From Nitrososphaerales archaeon (GTDB taxonomy: Archaea > Thermoproteota > Nitrososphaeria > Nitrososphaerales > UBA183): 8,351 nucleotides of DNA. The DNA lies in contig JASHZW010000056.1 of the NCBI GenBank assembly GCA_030042335.1, positions 1-8,351 on the forward strand, written 5' to 3'. Under the pieces are notes generated by a model, which searched no databases, was not told where the DNA came from, and saw only the letters and a program-made list of their open reading frames with translations. Shown here piece after piece: positions 1-5,779 of this stretch. Positions within the stretch are counted from its first letter, which is position 1. Each line of letters starts with the position of its first letter. Made by a program: the position numbers and the translations under genes.

Positions 1-133
1 AGCTTGACGGATCGCTCTGACGTCCTGACCAGGCTAAGGAGCCGCATACGCAGATTCCCTGCTGGCTGCAGACTAGACGACCGGCCCTGCCGACCGGCTC
101 TTCTGGCATCCGATTTAACGTTAGTGTCCGTTT

Positions 134-1003
134 CTATTCGAGTCTGATCGAGGCCCCGAATATCAACCCCAGCACACCGCTGATGATTGCCAGGAGACCC
201 AAGATGAACACGAGCGTCACGATGTTCTCCTGCGCTGCGACCCTCAAGAGCCAGCGAATCATAAGCGACCCGACTACGAAGGTCACGACCAGGGCGATCG
301 CAATCACGGGCAGAGAAAGGACTCCGGTTCCAGTGACCAAGGTGGAGTGCGAGAAGAGCAAAGTCACCAGCGTCGCTCCTACAGAAGCAGGGATGAGCGC
401 CAGGAAGGACAATCTGAACGCCTCCTTTGGATCCGTCCCGAGAACCAGCATCATCGACACCGTCGTCCCCGAACGGCTGACACCGGGAAAGGCCGAGAGG
501 CCTTGCGCGAATCCGATGAGCAGCAGGTCTCGGAGTTTCATGTCCTGAAGAGACAGGTGGGTTATCGCTCGTGAACGCGAGTAACGAATGAAGAAGCCGT
601 CGGCGATGAGCACGACGCCCAGGATTATCATCGGGAGGCCGACGGCGCTTCCGGGGTTGAGCGACTCGACCCCCTTGTAGATTGCGATCCCCATGATGCC
701 CGTTATTATCGTCACGACAAGCAGATACTTCAGCATCAGGCGTCCACCGGGTCCTCCCTTGCCTACTATCGCCTTGAAGACCAGGACGAGCTCACGGCGA
801 AAGTAGACGACGGCCGCGAAGAAGGTCCCGAACTCGAGGAAGAGCCCCAGGGTATAGCCCTGGCTGAAGGTCAGGCCGAAGAGCAGGGTCGATACGATGA
901 TGACCTGCGTCTTGCTGCTCACGGGGAGCCATTCGCTGACACCCTGCACCACCCCAAGCGTGACGCCGGCGGCCAGAGCGAAGGTCAGGTCGACGCTCGC
1001 CAT
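134..1003 (-). CDS. uppP: Undecaprenyl-diphosphatase (UppP/BacA family) integral membrane protein
   Basis: A 289-residue, almost entirely hydrophobic protein with many membrane segments. UppP enzymes remove a phosphate from polyprenyl diphosphate carriers at the membrane, recycling the lipid used for cell-surface glycans. Both family signatures are visible. The first is QGVSEWLPVSSKTQ at residues 20-33, which has E24 but Gln in place of the first bacterial Glu and Gln where bacteria usually have His. The second is PGVSRSGTT at 173-181, with the conserved Arg177. The length is close to the usual 265-290. The ATG start lies 23 nt downstream of the rpl40e stop on the same strand, so the two are probably co-transcribed. 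No clear ribosome binding site precedes it. Stop codon is TAG. The true substrate in an archaeon could be another polyprenyl diphosphate; that part is inference. Confidence 0.92.
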   Translation of the reverse strand: MASVDLTFALAAGVTLGVVQGVSEWLPVSSKTQVIIVSTLLFGLTFSQGYTLGLFLEFGTFFAAVVYFRRELVLVFKAIVGKGGPGGRLMLKYLLVVTIITGIMGIAIYKGVESLNPGSAVGLPMIILGVVLIADGFFIRYSRSRAITHLSLQDMKLRDLLLIGFAQGLSAFPGVSRSGTTVSMMLVLGTDPKEAFRLSFLALIPASVGATLVTLLFSHSTLVTGTGVLSLPVIAIALVVTFVVGSLMIRWLLRVAAQENIVTLVFILGLLAIISGVLGLIFGASIRLE

Positions 1004-1026
1004 TGGTCGCTAGCTCTCGGGAGAAT

Positions 1027-1194
1027 TTACTTCTTCAGGCCGACTGACCTGTTCTTTAGCCTCAGGTCTGACGCGTGGCACTTGCGGCAGCGCGTGGCGG
1101 CTAGGGCGTTCCTCGAGCCGCACTTCAGGCAGACCTTGAGGAAGAGGCGCTTCTTCTGCGCGATCTGCTTCTTCGTGACATCTGCTATGGGCAT
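1027..1194 (-). CDS. rpl40e: Ribosomal protein L40e (eL40)
   Basis: A 55-residue basic protein, the normal archaeal L40e size, beginning MPIADVTKKQIAQKKRLFLK. It has a four-cysteine zinc site: C22-x2-C25 and C36-x2-C39, the second in the context RCRKCH. It ends in a Lys-rich tail (VGLKK). It is a component of the large ribosomal subunit. The longer overlapping open frame at 1010-1222 on this strand lies in a different frame and is a shadow. The gene is first of a short minus-strand unit, with the UppP-family gene directly behind it. A CTTAAG element about 36 nt upstream of the ATG is a likely TATA box. Confidence 0.95.
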   Translation of the reverse strand: MPIADVTKKQIAQKKRLFLKVCLKCGSRNALAATRCRKCHASDLRLKNRSVGLKK

Positions 1195-1229
1195 TATAAT
1201 CCGGCTTTTGCTTCGCCCTCAAGACGTTG

Positions 1230-1235
1230 CTTAAG
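1230..1235 (-). promoter_or_regulatory. Candidate TATA box for rpl40e-uppP
   Basis: CTTAAG on the minus strand, ending about 36 nt before the rpl40e ATG, with an A-rich stretch just upstream. The same hexamer lies before the AbrB-type antitoxin gene. By the usual archaeal box-to-start distance of about 25 nt this would give a short leader of around 10 nt. Position-based inference only. Confidence 0.4.
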
Positions 1236-1616
1236 GACTTTTTGCCCTTTTCCGGGGTTCTGGGAAGTTAGCATGTCCCCGTGGACGATGTTAACTGTTG
1301 GGTCATGGCTGAGGCGAATAAGTGCAGGCGGTTACAGTCCATCCATCGGAAGGTCGCTGGCTCAGGTTATCCGAGGTAATCGTTACAACGAGCGTTTGCT
1401 GTTGCCGATGAATACAGGAAGCTCCCGCGAGTGCGATCCCTCTAACCGCGAGCGCGAGTTCCTTCAGACGTCTGTCCATGGACATACAGATGACAGATCC
1501 ATGATATTAGATTATGTCCGAGTCGCTTCCTATGCGGGTCATGAGTCGACAGCTAACAACCTTCCAATCAGACTCCACGCACCGACGAGTTACCGGAGCC
1601 TCCAGCAGACAAGATG
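1236..1616. other. Intergenic gap, no convincing gene
   Basis: This gap separates the divergent rpl40e and AbrB-type promoters. A plus-strand open frame (1273-1626, 117 residues) is rich in Ser and Arg and has no recognisable domain or upstream signal. A minus-strand frame (1303-1485, 60 residues) begins with an amphipathic MSMDRRLKELALAVRGIAL segment. It might be a small gene, but I cannot support it beyond that. A 12-bp perfect palindrome TGTCCATGGACA sits at 1473-1484. Nothing else recognisable. Confidence 0.5.
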
Positions 1617-1617
1617 C

Positions 1618-1623
1618 CTTAAG
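1618..1623 (+). promoter_or_regulatory. TATA box of the AbrB-VapC operon
   Basis: CTTAAG, with 24 nt between its end and the ATG of the antitoxin gene. This is the spacing expected when transcription starts at or next to the start codon, so the mRNA is probably leaderless; no Shine-Dalgarno sequence is present. Confidence 0.55.
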
Positions 1624-1646
1624 TAGTACTAAACTAGTCGTACTAC
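1623..1646 (+). promoter_or_regulatory. Operator-like inverted repeat between TATA box and antitoxin start
   Basis: Perfect 7-bp arms GTAGTAC (1623-1629) and GTACTAC (1640-1646) separated by 10 bp. The left arm extends into the 8-bp palindrome TAGTACTA (1624-1631), and the spacer contains the palindrome ACTAGT (1633-1638). The repeat begins at the last base of the TATA box and ends just before the ATG. A protein bound there would block transcription initiation. AbrB-type antitoxins commonly repress their own operons, so this is the likely autoregulatory site. The function is inferred from position and symmetry. Confidence 0.6.
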
Positions 1647-1647
1647 C

Positions 1648-1881
1648 ATGAGTAAGGAAGTACTGGTGACGCGAAAGGGCCAGACGACCATACCGGCCGA
1701 GCTGAGGGCCAAGTATAGGATCAAAGAGGGCACGAGGCTCATAGTCGTCGACACAGGTACCGGCATAATGTTCCGGCCCGCCGTGTCAACCGCAGATCTC
1801 GCGGGAAGCGGAGCGCCGAAGGCGGCTCCCGCGGAGATGAAGAAGTTGCTCGACAAAATGAGAGAAGAAGATGACGAATGA
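1648..1881 (+). CDS. AbrB/SpoVT-type antitoxin (swapped-hairpin DNA-binding protein)
   Basis: A 77-residue protein whose first 45 residues fit the SpoVT-AbrB fold: VTRKGQTTIPAELRAKYRIK, then EGTRLIVVDTGTGIMFRP. The GQTTIPAELR stretch is the family hallmark. This domain dimerises to bind operator DNA. The C-terminal tail (about 50-77) is Ala- and Lys-rich and ends acidic (MREEDDE); such tails typically wrap and neutralise the partner toxin. The ATG is fixed by the TATA spacing. The downstream VapC-type toxin starts 11 nt before this stop codon, so translation is coupled. Probably autoregulates through the inverted repeat just upstream. Confidence 0.9.
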   Translation: MSKEVLVTRKGQTTIPAELRAKYRIKEGTRLIVVDTGTGIMFRPAVSTADLAGSGAPKAAPAEMKKLLDKMREEDDE

Positions 1882-2263
1882 GAGTCTGTATGACACGAGA
1901 TTCTTCTTTGATCACTACTACTCCAGCGACCAAGGCACTCTGAACTGGACCAAGAATGAGTTAGCAAGAAGAGGTTCGAAATATGTCTCCGTGGTGACCG
2001 TCCACGAGTTCTACAAGCTGGTCCTCGAGAAAGAAGGCCGCGATGTGGCGAAGCTGAGGACCGCCCTTATGGAAAAGGAATTCACGGTGCTGTCACTGAA
2101 TCCAGAGATGGCGAAACTCTCCGCGGAGATTCGGAGCAGGTATAGAATCCCGATGGCCGACAGCATGATCCTTGCTACTGCTAGTAGCAAGTTCCTGGAC
2201 TGCGTCAGCGATGACCCGCACTTCGCGAGGGTCAGAAGCGTGAAGACAAGATGGATGAGTTGA
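1871..2263 (+). CDS. vapC: VapC-type PIN-domain ribonuclease toxin
   Basis: A 130-residue single PIN domain, the typical VapC length. The expected acidic metal-binding residues are all visible: D8 in YDTRFFFD, E46 in VHEFYK, D97 in the MADSMILATA motif, and D114/D115 in VSDDPHF. PIN toxins cleave structured RNA (often tRNA or rRNA) with Mg or Mn ions when not held by the antitoxin. The gene overlaps the AbrB-type antitoxin by 11 nt in another frame, a common arrangement in these modules. The ATG at 1871 is the only ATG that keeps the first catalytic Asp. A purine-rich AGAGAAGAAG just upstream could help re-initiation. The domain appears intact; the RNA target cannot be told from sequence. Confidence 0.9.
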   Translation: MTNESLYDTRFFFDHYYSSDQGTLNWTKNELARRGSKYVSVVTVHEFYKLVLEKEGRDVAKLRTALMEKEFTVLSLNPEMAKLSAEIRSRYRIPMADSMILATASSKFLDCVSDDPHFARVRSVKTRWMS

Positions 2264-2391
2264 CCGTCGTTGTGGAGATCGATATCGCAGGCACCCCTCA
2301 CGTCTGTTGCTCTGTTCTATGGTATTCGGTCGATATCTCTCAGTCGGGAGCGATTGTTCCCGTACCTGTTTGACATCCCGTCCCATTCGGA

Positions 2392-2418
2392 CAGGGGAAT
2401 GGAATTAACATCCCCCTG
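2392..2418. repeat. Inverted repeat, 10-bp arms with one mismatch
   Basis: CAGGGGAATG (2392-2401) faces CATCCCCCTG (2409-2418) across a 7-nt loop, GAATTAA. One A/C mismatch lies in the arms. As RNA this is a strong hairpin. It lies about 130 bp past the VapC-type toxin stop and could end that transcript, though no T-run follows. Confidence 0.6.
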
Positions 2419-2448
2419 ATTTACGGCTCAAAGGCTCCAAAACTCTCT

Positions 2449-2485
2449 GTTAACATGCGCGAATACTTTGCACGAGCGTGTTAAC
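2449..2485. repeat. Inverted repeat, GTTAACA arms
   Basis: GTTAACATGC (2449-2458) and GCGTGTTAAC (2476-2485), 10-bp arms with a single G-T wobble, 17 bp between them. The GTTAAC cores are themselves palindromic. The wide spacing and palindromic half-sites look more like a protein-binding pair than a hairpin. Confidence 0.5.
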
Positions 2486-2573
2486 TCGTGGGATGCCGAC
2501 GCTGACTCGTTCGAGATACGGGTTTGAATCTCGGCGACCGCATGGCAATCACCTCTTCAGTAGATTGAGCCAT

Positions 2574-2606
2574 TTACTGTAAGACTTACAGCGAGCTCTA
2601 CAGTAA
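2574..2606. repeat. Overlapping dyads built from CTGTAAG half-sites
   Basis: CTGTAAG (2577-2583) and CTTACAG (2585-2591) form a perfect dyad around a single A. The left half, extended to TTACTGTA (2574-2581), also pairs perfectly with TACAGTAA (2599-2606). One left half can therefore pair with either of two right halves. Confidence 0.6.
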
Positions 2607-2616
2607 GAGGTCTGTT

Positions 2617-2649
2617 AACTGCTGCAAAAATCGATTTTTCTCTGCAGTT
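2617..2649. repeat. Nested palindrome: AAAAATCGATTTTT flanked by AACTGC/GCAGTT
   Basis: A perfect 14-bp palindrome AAAAATCGATTTTT (2626-2639) sits inside a second perfect inverted pair, AACTGC (2617-2622) and GCAGTT (2644-2649), with 3 and 4 bp between the levels. It could extrude as a cruciform, bind a dimeric protein, or act as a terminator because of its T-run. Confidence 0.6.
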
Positions 2650-2669
2650 GGAGCATGGACATACGACTG

Positions 2670-2679
2670 GTCATATGAC
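2670..2679. repeat. Palindrome GTCATATGAC
   Basis: A perfect 10-bp palindrome, with GACTGG repeated directly around it (2665-2670 and 2677-2682). It lies about 55 bp before the membrane-protein pseudogene. Weak on its own; noted as part of the cluster. Confidence 0.4.
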
Positions 2680-2735
2680 TGGAATGGTCCAGGCTACTGC
2701 TAAATCGACATCGGGTTTGAGTCGCCATTGCACCA

Positions 2736-3699
2736 TTGAAGGTTCCGTGGCACCCCTCGCAACAAGAGTTCAAAAAGGAAACATGTGGTAGTTATGTTGT
2801 CTTGCCGCTTCTCAACTTTAACATTTGGAAGACAGAGAACCGAGTTCCGCTCATACTCTTTGCTTTCCCATTGTTGGTTGCTGCTGCTTCCATTAATCTT
2901 CTGCGGGAAGTTGTAGTCGGTCTCCTCCTTCTCCACTTTCCTGTAACCATTGCTGCATATATCGCAATCGGCTGCTTCTTTGCTTTCTTGTCGATTCTTC
3001 AGTCTTGGTTTGGATTTCTAGTGCGAAGGGACATCAGTAGGGAGATTGAAAAGTTTGGCGAGGTTCATCCGACCTTGTTTCTAAGAACACTCCGAAGAAT
3101 CAATCGCTCTATTTTTCTTGGTTATGGAATAGTTATCGTGCTCTACCTAGTGAATGAGTTTTATCCTCCAGTAAAGGCAGACTTCAACCTCCTTACCAAT
3201 AGTCCCGAGGACATAGTTGTCACTATATCCGCACTGTTACTTGGGCTTTTGTCTTCCAGGACATAGCGCGTTGGTTTCACCGTTTCCGCCGTATACTGAT
3301 AATGCAGGTATGGCAAAACTCTGTGTCCTTTCATGTATGGAAGAGCCGCAGTCGCCATTTGTTGATGATATTGTGTGGCACTTTAACCGCTTCATGCGGA
3401 GCAGCCGATATGGATTCAGAATTCGTCGGGATGCAAGCCTCTCAATCGCGTTCTTCAATTGGCCGAATATTCGAGAGATGACACTAGCCCGCTTGTTGTC
3501 GGCCATCGATAGAAAATCGAGTCAAGAGTTTGTTGACGCAGTTGCGGATGCTGTGAATAAGAAATAGGAGGAGATTCTAGAGAAAAGAGTTCTTGTCCAG
3601 TCGTGGAACCAGCTGATTCAAACAGTTGCAGCCTTGGGCGCCCTAATACTCGCCTTCTTTGCGGCGCTACCCGTGCTGCATACTCTCTTCGGTATTTGA
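2736..3699 (+). pseudogene. Multi-pass membrane protein, broken by frameshifts and an in-frame TAG
   Basis: The frame opening at TTG 2736 encodes a hydrophobic protein with likely membrane segments at about residues 39-58, 62-88, 128-143 and 160-173. It ends early at 3264-3266. Just before that stop, another frame continues plausibly (VFQDIARWFHRFRRIL from 3251). From about 3340 the third frame is clearly protein-like (FVDDIVWHFNRFMRSSRYGF and onward) up to TAG at 3565-3567. After that TAG the same frame runs on for 43 residues, EEILEKRVLVQSW then a final membrane segment, to TGA at 3697. I read this as one gene of roughly 320 codons with two frame changes and a nonsense codon. The DNA is AT-richer than the flanking genes, which suggests transfer. 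Protein family not recognised. There is no ATG start; an in-frame TGA at 2718 limits extension. Confidence 0.6.
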
Positions 3700-4009
3700 C
3701 GGGTAGAAAACGTTGTAACAATTAGACATGAGGTCACTCCGGTGAGAATCGTCGGGCTGCTCGCCCGTTTGTACCAGAGCGTCCTCGTATGTCGTCCTTT
3801 CTACAGAATCAACAGCGGTGTTCGCTACTGCCAATGGAATGTCTTTCGCCGACTCCTGGAGCGCATGGTCGCTAAAGCACTGCTATAAGCAGCGGACTAC
3901 TTCTTCCGGTATCGCCGATTACAATGGTGCATTAACCATGCCCTCGCCGCTTTAACATTCACAGAGTCTGGGAAGAGTTTGGATATCCGGTCATAGCAAG
4001 CCCGAGACG
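3700..4009. other. Intergenic gap with one short open frame
   Basis: No supported gene. A frame from GTG 3742 to TAA 3886-3888 would encode 48 residues ending ERMVAKALL, and is open back to 3700 in the frame of the upstream pseudogene. It could be a further remnant or chance. A small dyad ATGGT/ACCAT surrounds GCATTA near 3925-3939. Confidence 0.4.
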
Positions 4010-4018
4010 AATATTAAT
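4010..4018 (+). promoter_or_regulatory. TATA box of the cyclophilin gene
   Basis: AATATTAAT, the most AT-rich short stretch before the gene. It ends 15 nt before TTG 4034 and 24 nt before TTG 4043. Judged by the spacing seen at the other promoters here, it favours the second TTG as a leaderless start. Confidence 0.45.
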
Positions 4019-4033
4019 CCCGGCAGGCGAGGG

Positions 4034-4744
4034 TTGGGTCAGTTGTCGAAGAAGTCGAGAAAGGGCAAGAAGTCATCGAGGTTCAACGCATACGTCGGCG
4101 TGCTCATAGCGGCCATCCTGATAATCTCGATAGGTGGGTTCTATGCGTACGAGACTTCGAAGGCCACGTCGACGACCACCAGCAGCTCATCGACATCGTC
4201 ATCTCTCAGTTCTTCTGGCGCGGGACCCTACGCCGTTCTCGACACGAGCCAGGGCACCATCGTGATCGAGCTCTTCCCCCAGATAGCCCCCACCACCGTC
4301 TCCAACTTCGAGAGCCTCGCCAACCAGGGTTTCTACAACGACCTCGTGTGGCACAGGATCGTGGCCGGCTTTGTAATCCAGACGGGAGACCCGAACACGA
4401 GGGAGGCAGTCAACAGCACGAGGGACACCTGGGGTGAGGGCGAGGGACCCTACACCGAGCCGCTCGAGACGAACCCAGACTATCCCAACACCGCGGGCTA
4501 CGTCGCAATCGCCCACACATCGTCCTCCACGAGCGGGGGCTCGCAATTCTATATCAACCTCGGGGACAACTCGGAGCTCAACGGGGACTATACAGTCTTC
4601 GGGTATGTCGTCCAGGGGATGAACGTGGTGGACGCGATTGCTGCGCTGCCGGTCTACACGAACTCCAATTCCTTCACGTACGACCAGCCGATAAACGCCT
4701 CGCAGGCCCTTCTCATCAGCGTGACGATACAGAACAGTCCGTGA
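4034..4744 (+). CDS. Membrane-anchored cyclophilin-type peptidyl-prolyl cis-trans isomerase
   Basis: 236 residues in three parts. First comes a Lys-rich N-terminus with one membrane anchor (about 20-39). Then follows a Ser/Thr-rich linker (about 41-61). Last is a cyclophilin domain (66-234) that should face outside the cell. Cyclophilins speed proline isomerisation during protein folding. The active-site residues are present: R108, F113 and Q116 in WHRIVAGFVIQTGDP, and F172 in GGSQFYINLG. The human cyclophilin A Trp121/His126 region is replaced by a shorter LNGDYTVFG, as in bacterial-type enzymes. The start is uncertain: TTG 4034 gives the longest form, while TTG 4043 (MSKKSRKGKKSS) fits the TATA spacing better. 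It stands alone, convergent with a minus-strand VapC remnant 21 bp away. Confidence 0.93.
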   Translation: MGQLSKKSRKGKKSSRFNAYVGVLIAAILIISIGGFYAYETSKATSTTTSSSSTSSSLSSSGAGPYAVLDTSQGTIVIELFPQIAPTTVSNFESLANQGFYNDLVWHRIVAGFVIQTGDPNTREAVNSTRDTWGEGEGPYTEPLETNPDYPNTAGYVAIAHTSSSTSGGSQFYINLGDNSELNGDYTVFGYVVQGMNVVDAIAALPVYTNSNSFTYDQPINASQALLISVTIQNSP

Positions 4745-4765
4745 TTGCTGCCAAGCACTTCAGGA

Positions 4766-5137
4766 TCAGGCGTCTCTGGGGTCTAATCTCTTCACGCCCT
4801 CCTTGTCAAGCCCGTCATACTGTCTGTCGAAGCTCGCTATGGTCTCTCGTTCGACTCGGGAGACAGCTCCATGCAGACTATCAAAGAAGGTGAGCTTGAA
4901 CTCGGATTCCAGCCGACGCGCTTCCGCGTGATATTGAGGCCTATCGCTAAGTCTTCTTACCCGATTCATCTCCAGCAACGCATCTAAATCCGTCGCAAAC
5001 TTGTCGTGATCGGGGATTTCCAGCTTTCCGACCCTTACGAGCAGGTTCATTTCGAGGAGTAGAGAGAGCAAGAGGCCGTCCTTGGCGATGAGTTTTCGGG
5101 CGTCGGTCTTGATGAGGAAACTCGATATTGCGGAACT
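4766..5137 (-). pseudogene. VapC-type PIN toxin lacking its N-terminal catalytic strand
   Basis: The open frame after TAG (5138-5140) encodes 123 residues of a PIN domain. It holds E29 (LLLEMNLLV), D86 (LTFFDSLHGAVSR) and D104/D108 (IASFDRQYD), so three acidic positions survive. It begins SSAISSFLIKTDARKL. VapC proteins usually start with a few residues and then D-S/T-S-A, so the TAG stands exactly where the first catalytic Asp should be. There is no ATG, GTG or TTG before residue 23. A TTG at 5069-5071 would give a 101-residue fragment without the first strand. A small deletion near the start could explain the state: adding two bases in GTAGAGTTCC would restore V-D-S-S-A-I. I judge the toxin inactive. 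Confidence 0.65.
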
Positions 5138-5294
5138 CTACTGCGCTTGTCTTAGCAACTCTTCTTCAGCAGCTTTTCTCAGCCTTGGCAGGTCCTCCGC
5201 GACGCTCTTGAAATTGACGCGGACGTCAGAGCCTAGATGCTCGAAGACACTTTCCGTGGACTTGGACCACGTTTGATATGCAATCAACCTCCAT
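5138..5294 (-). pseudogene. Possible VapB-like antitoxin remnant upstream of the broken PIN toxin
   Basis: The frame ending at TAG 5138-5140 has a clearly protein-like C-terminal half, VRVNFKSVAEDLPRLRKAAE followed by EELLRQAQ. It is helical and charged and resembles the second half of ribbon-helix-helix antitoxins. It sits immediately 5' of the PIN toxin, as a VapB should. It has no good start in its own frame; the frame reaches GTG 5383 through unconvincing sequence. An ATG at 5294 opens another frame (MEVDCISNVVQVHGK) that stops after about 22 codons near the junction, so one frameshift could join the two halves. The antitoxin identity is inferred mainly from position. Confidence 0.35.
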
Positions 5295-5413
5295 CGACCG
5301 CACGTACCTGTCTCGGTCCAAAACCTGCCCGAGAAGACGACATCCCGTCGTCGCGGAACTATTTTTGGGCCGCAGACTTGCACGAACGCATGGCTACGAC
5401 GGCCTGCTCAGGT

Positions 5414-5779
5414 CTAGGTGGCTATGGAGACTATTGTCTCACCGCTCGATTTGTCCATGATGTTGATTTGCTGCGGATGCTTCGAAAAGGTTACGCCCTT
5501 CAGGATCTTCAATAAATTTGCGCCATCCGTGCTGTTCAAGTTCACGTCTGTGCCGGAAGAGACCATGGCCCTGAATGAGGCGACGGTCTTGGGCACCCCT
5601 TCCGTCTTGACGTGTTGCTTTACCACGCTGTTGCAATAGAATTCTTTCCTCACTTGCTGGTCATTTTTGTTCACAAAAATCCAACGACAGGCGACGTGAG
5701 CCAGTATAAAAGACGGAAGGTCTACACGCAGCAGAGTTAGGTTCTTGCGTTCTCTGTCGCAAGTGAGCATGATTGCCAC
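5414..5779 (-). CDS. Hypothetical protein
   Basis: An open frame of 121 residues from GTG 5779, with an ATG three codons in at 5770. The C-terminal two thirds are protein-like: VVKQHVKTEGVPKTVASFRA, then a DVNLNSTDGANLLKIL segment, ending MDKSSGETIVSIAT. I do not recognise the family and see no membrane segment or catalytic motif. The N-terminal third is less convincing. A TATA-like TTTTATA at 5705-5711 lies 30 nt before an internal GTG (5674), which would give an 86-residue leaderless product beginning VNKNDQQVRKE. An inverted repeat spans that alternative start. Stop codon is TAG. The gene follows no obvious operon partner. Confidence 0.45.
   Translation of the reverse strand: MAIMLTCDRERKNLTLLRVDLPSFILAHVACRWIFVNKNDQQVRKEFYCNSVVKQHVKTEGVPKTVASFRAMVSSGTDVNLNSTDGANLLKILKGVTFSKHPQQINIMDKSSGETIVSIAT
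5663..5680. repeat. Perfect inverted repeat ATTTTTGT/ACAAAAAT over a putative start
   Basis: 8-bp arms ATTTTTGT (5663-5670) and ACAAAAAT (5673-5680) around TC. It lies where transcription would start from the TTTTATA element at 5705-5711 and covers the internal GTG 5674, so it may be an operator for the minus-strand gene. Confidence 0.5.
5705..5711 (-). promoter_or_regulatory. Candidate TATA box inside the 5414-5779 open frame
   Basis: TTTTATA on the minus strand, 30 nt before GTG 5674. If used, the gene begins at that GTG and the upstream part of the open frame is not translated. Confidence 0.35.

Larger units (their letters stand above)
2264..2735. other. Non-coding region with clustered inverted repeats
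   Basis: About 470 bp without a supportable gene, lying between the VapC-type toxin gene and a membrane-protein pseudogene. From 2392 on it holds five separate dyad elements, listed individually. An 8-bp direct repeat TCGATATC also occurs at 2279-2286 and 2330-2337. Around 2511-2540 a short stretch resembles a tRNA T-arm but has no matching acceptor strand. No transposase, integrase or tRNA gene is present. Confidence 0.6.

Noticed and set aside
1..133. An open plus-strand frame from the window edge to TGA 145-147, and a CGACCGGC direct repeat (78-85, 91-98)
   Set aside because: The translated sequence shows no recognisable domain and overlaps the end of the UppP-family gene; the repeat is short and GC-rich.
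183..574. Plus-strand open frames opposite the UppP-family gene
   Set aside because: Antisense to a clear membrane protein gene, with no domain of their own.
1010..1222. Minus-strand open frame of 70 residues
   Set aside because: Shadow of rpl40e in another frame; the true product is the zinc-binding protein at 1027-1194.
2505..2545. A tRNA-like 3' half (GGTTTGAATC with flanking GAGAT/ATCTC)
   Set aside because: The T-stem pairs imperfectly, the invariant C56 is replaced by T, and no matching 5' acceptor strand or anticodon arm lies upstream.
1477..2665. An 11-bp direct repeat CATGGACATAC at 1477-1487 and 2655-2665, flanking the toxin-antitoxin operon
   Set aside because: Several 11-bp matches are expected by chance in a window this long, and the flanking bases do not match, so it is not good evidence of insertion.
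2708..2735. A second GGGTTTGAGTC, suggesting a tRNA end or attachment site
   Set aside because: No T-stem pairing, no cloverleaf and no integrase nearby.
4199..4622. Open frames on both strands across the cyclophilin gene
   Set aside because: Arg- and Pro-rich shadows caused by GC-rich codons of the real gene.
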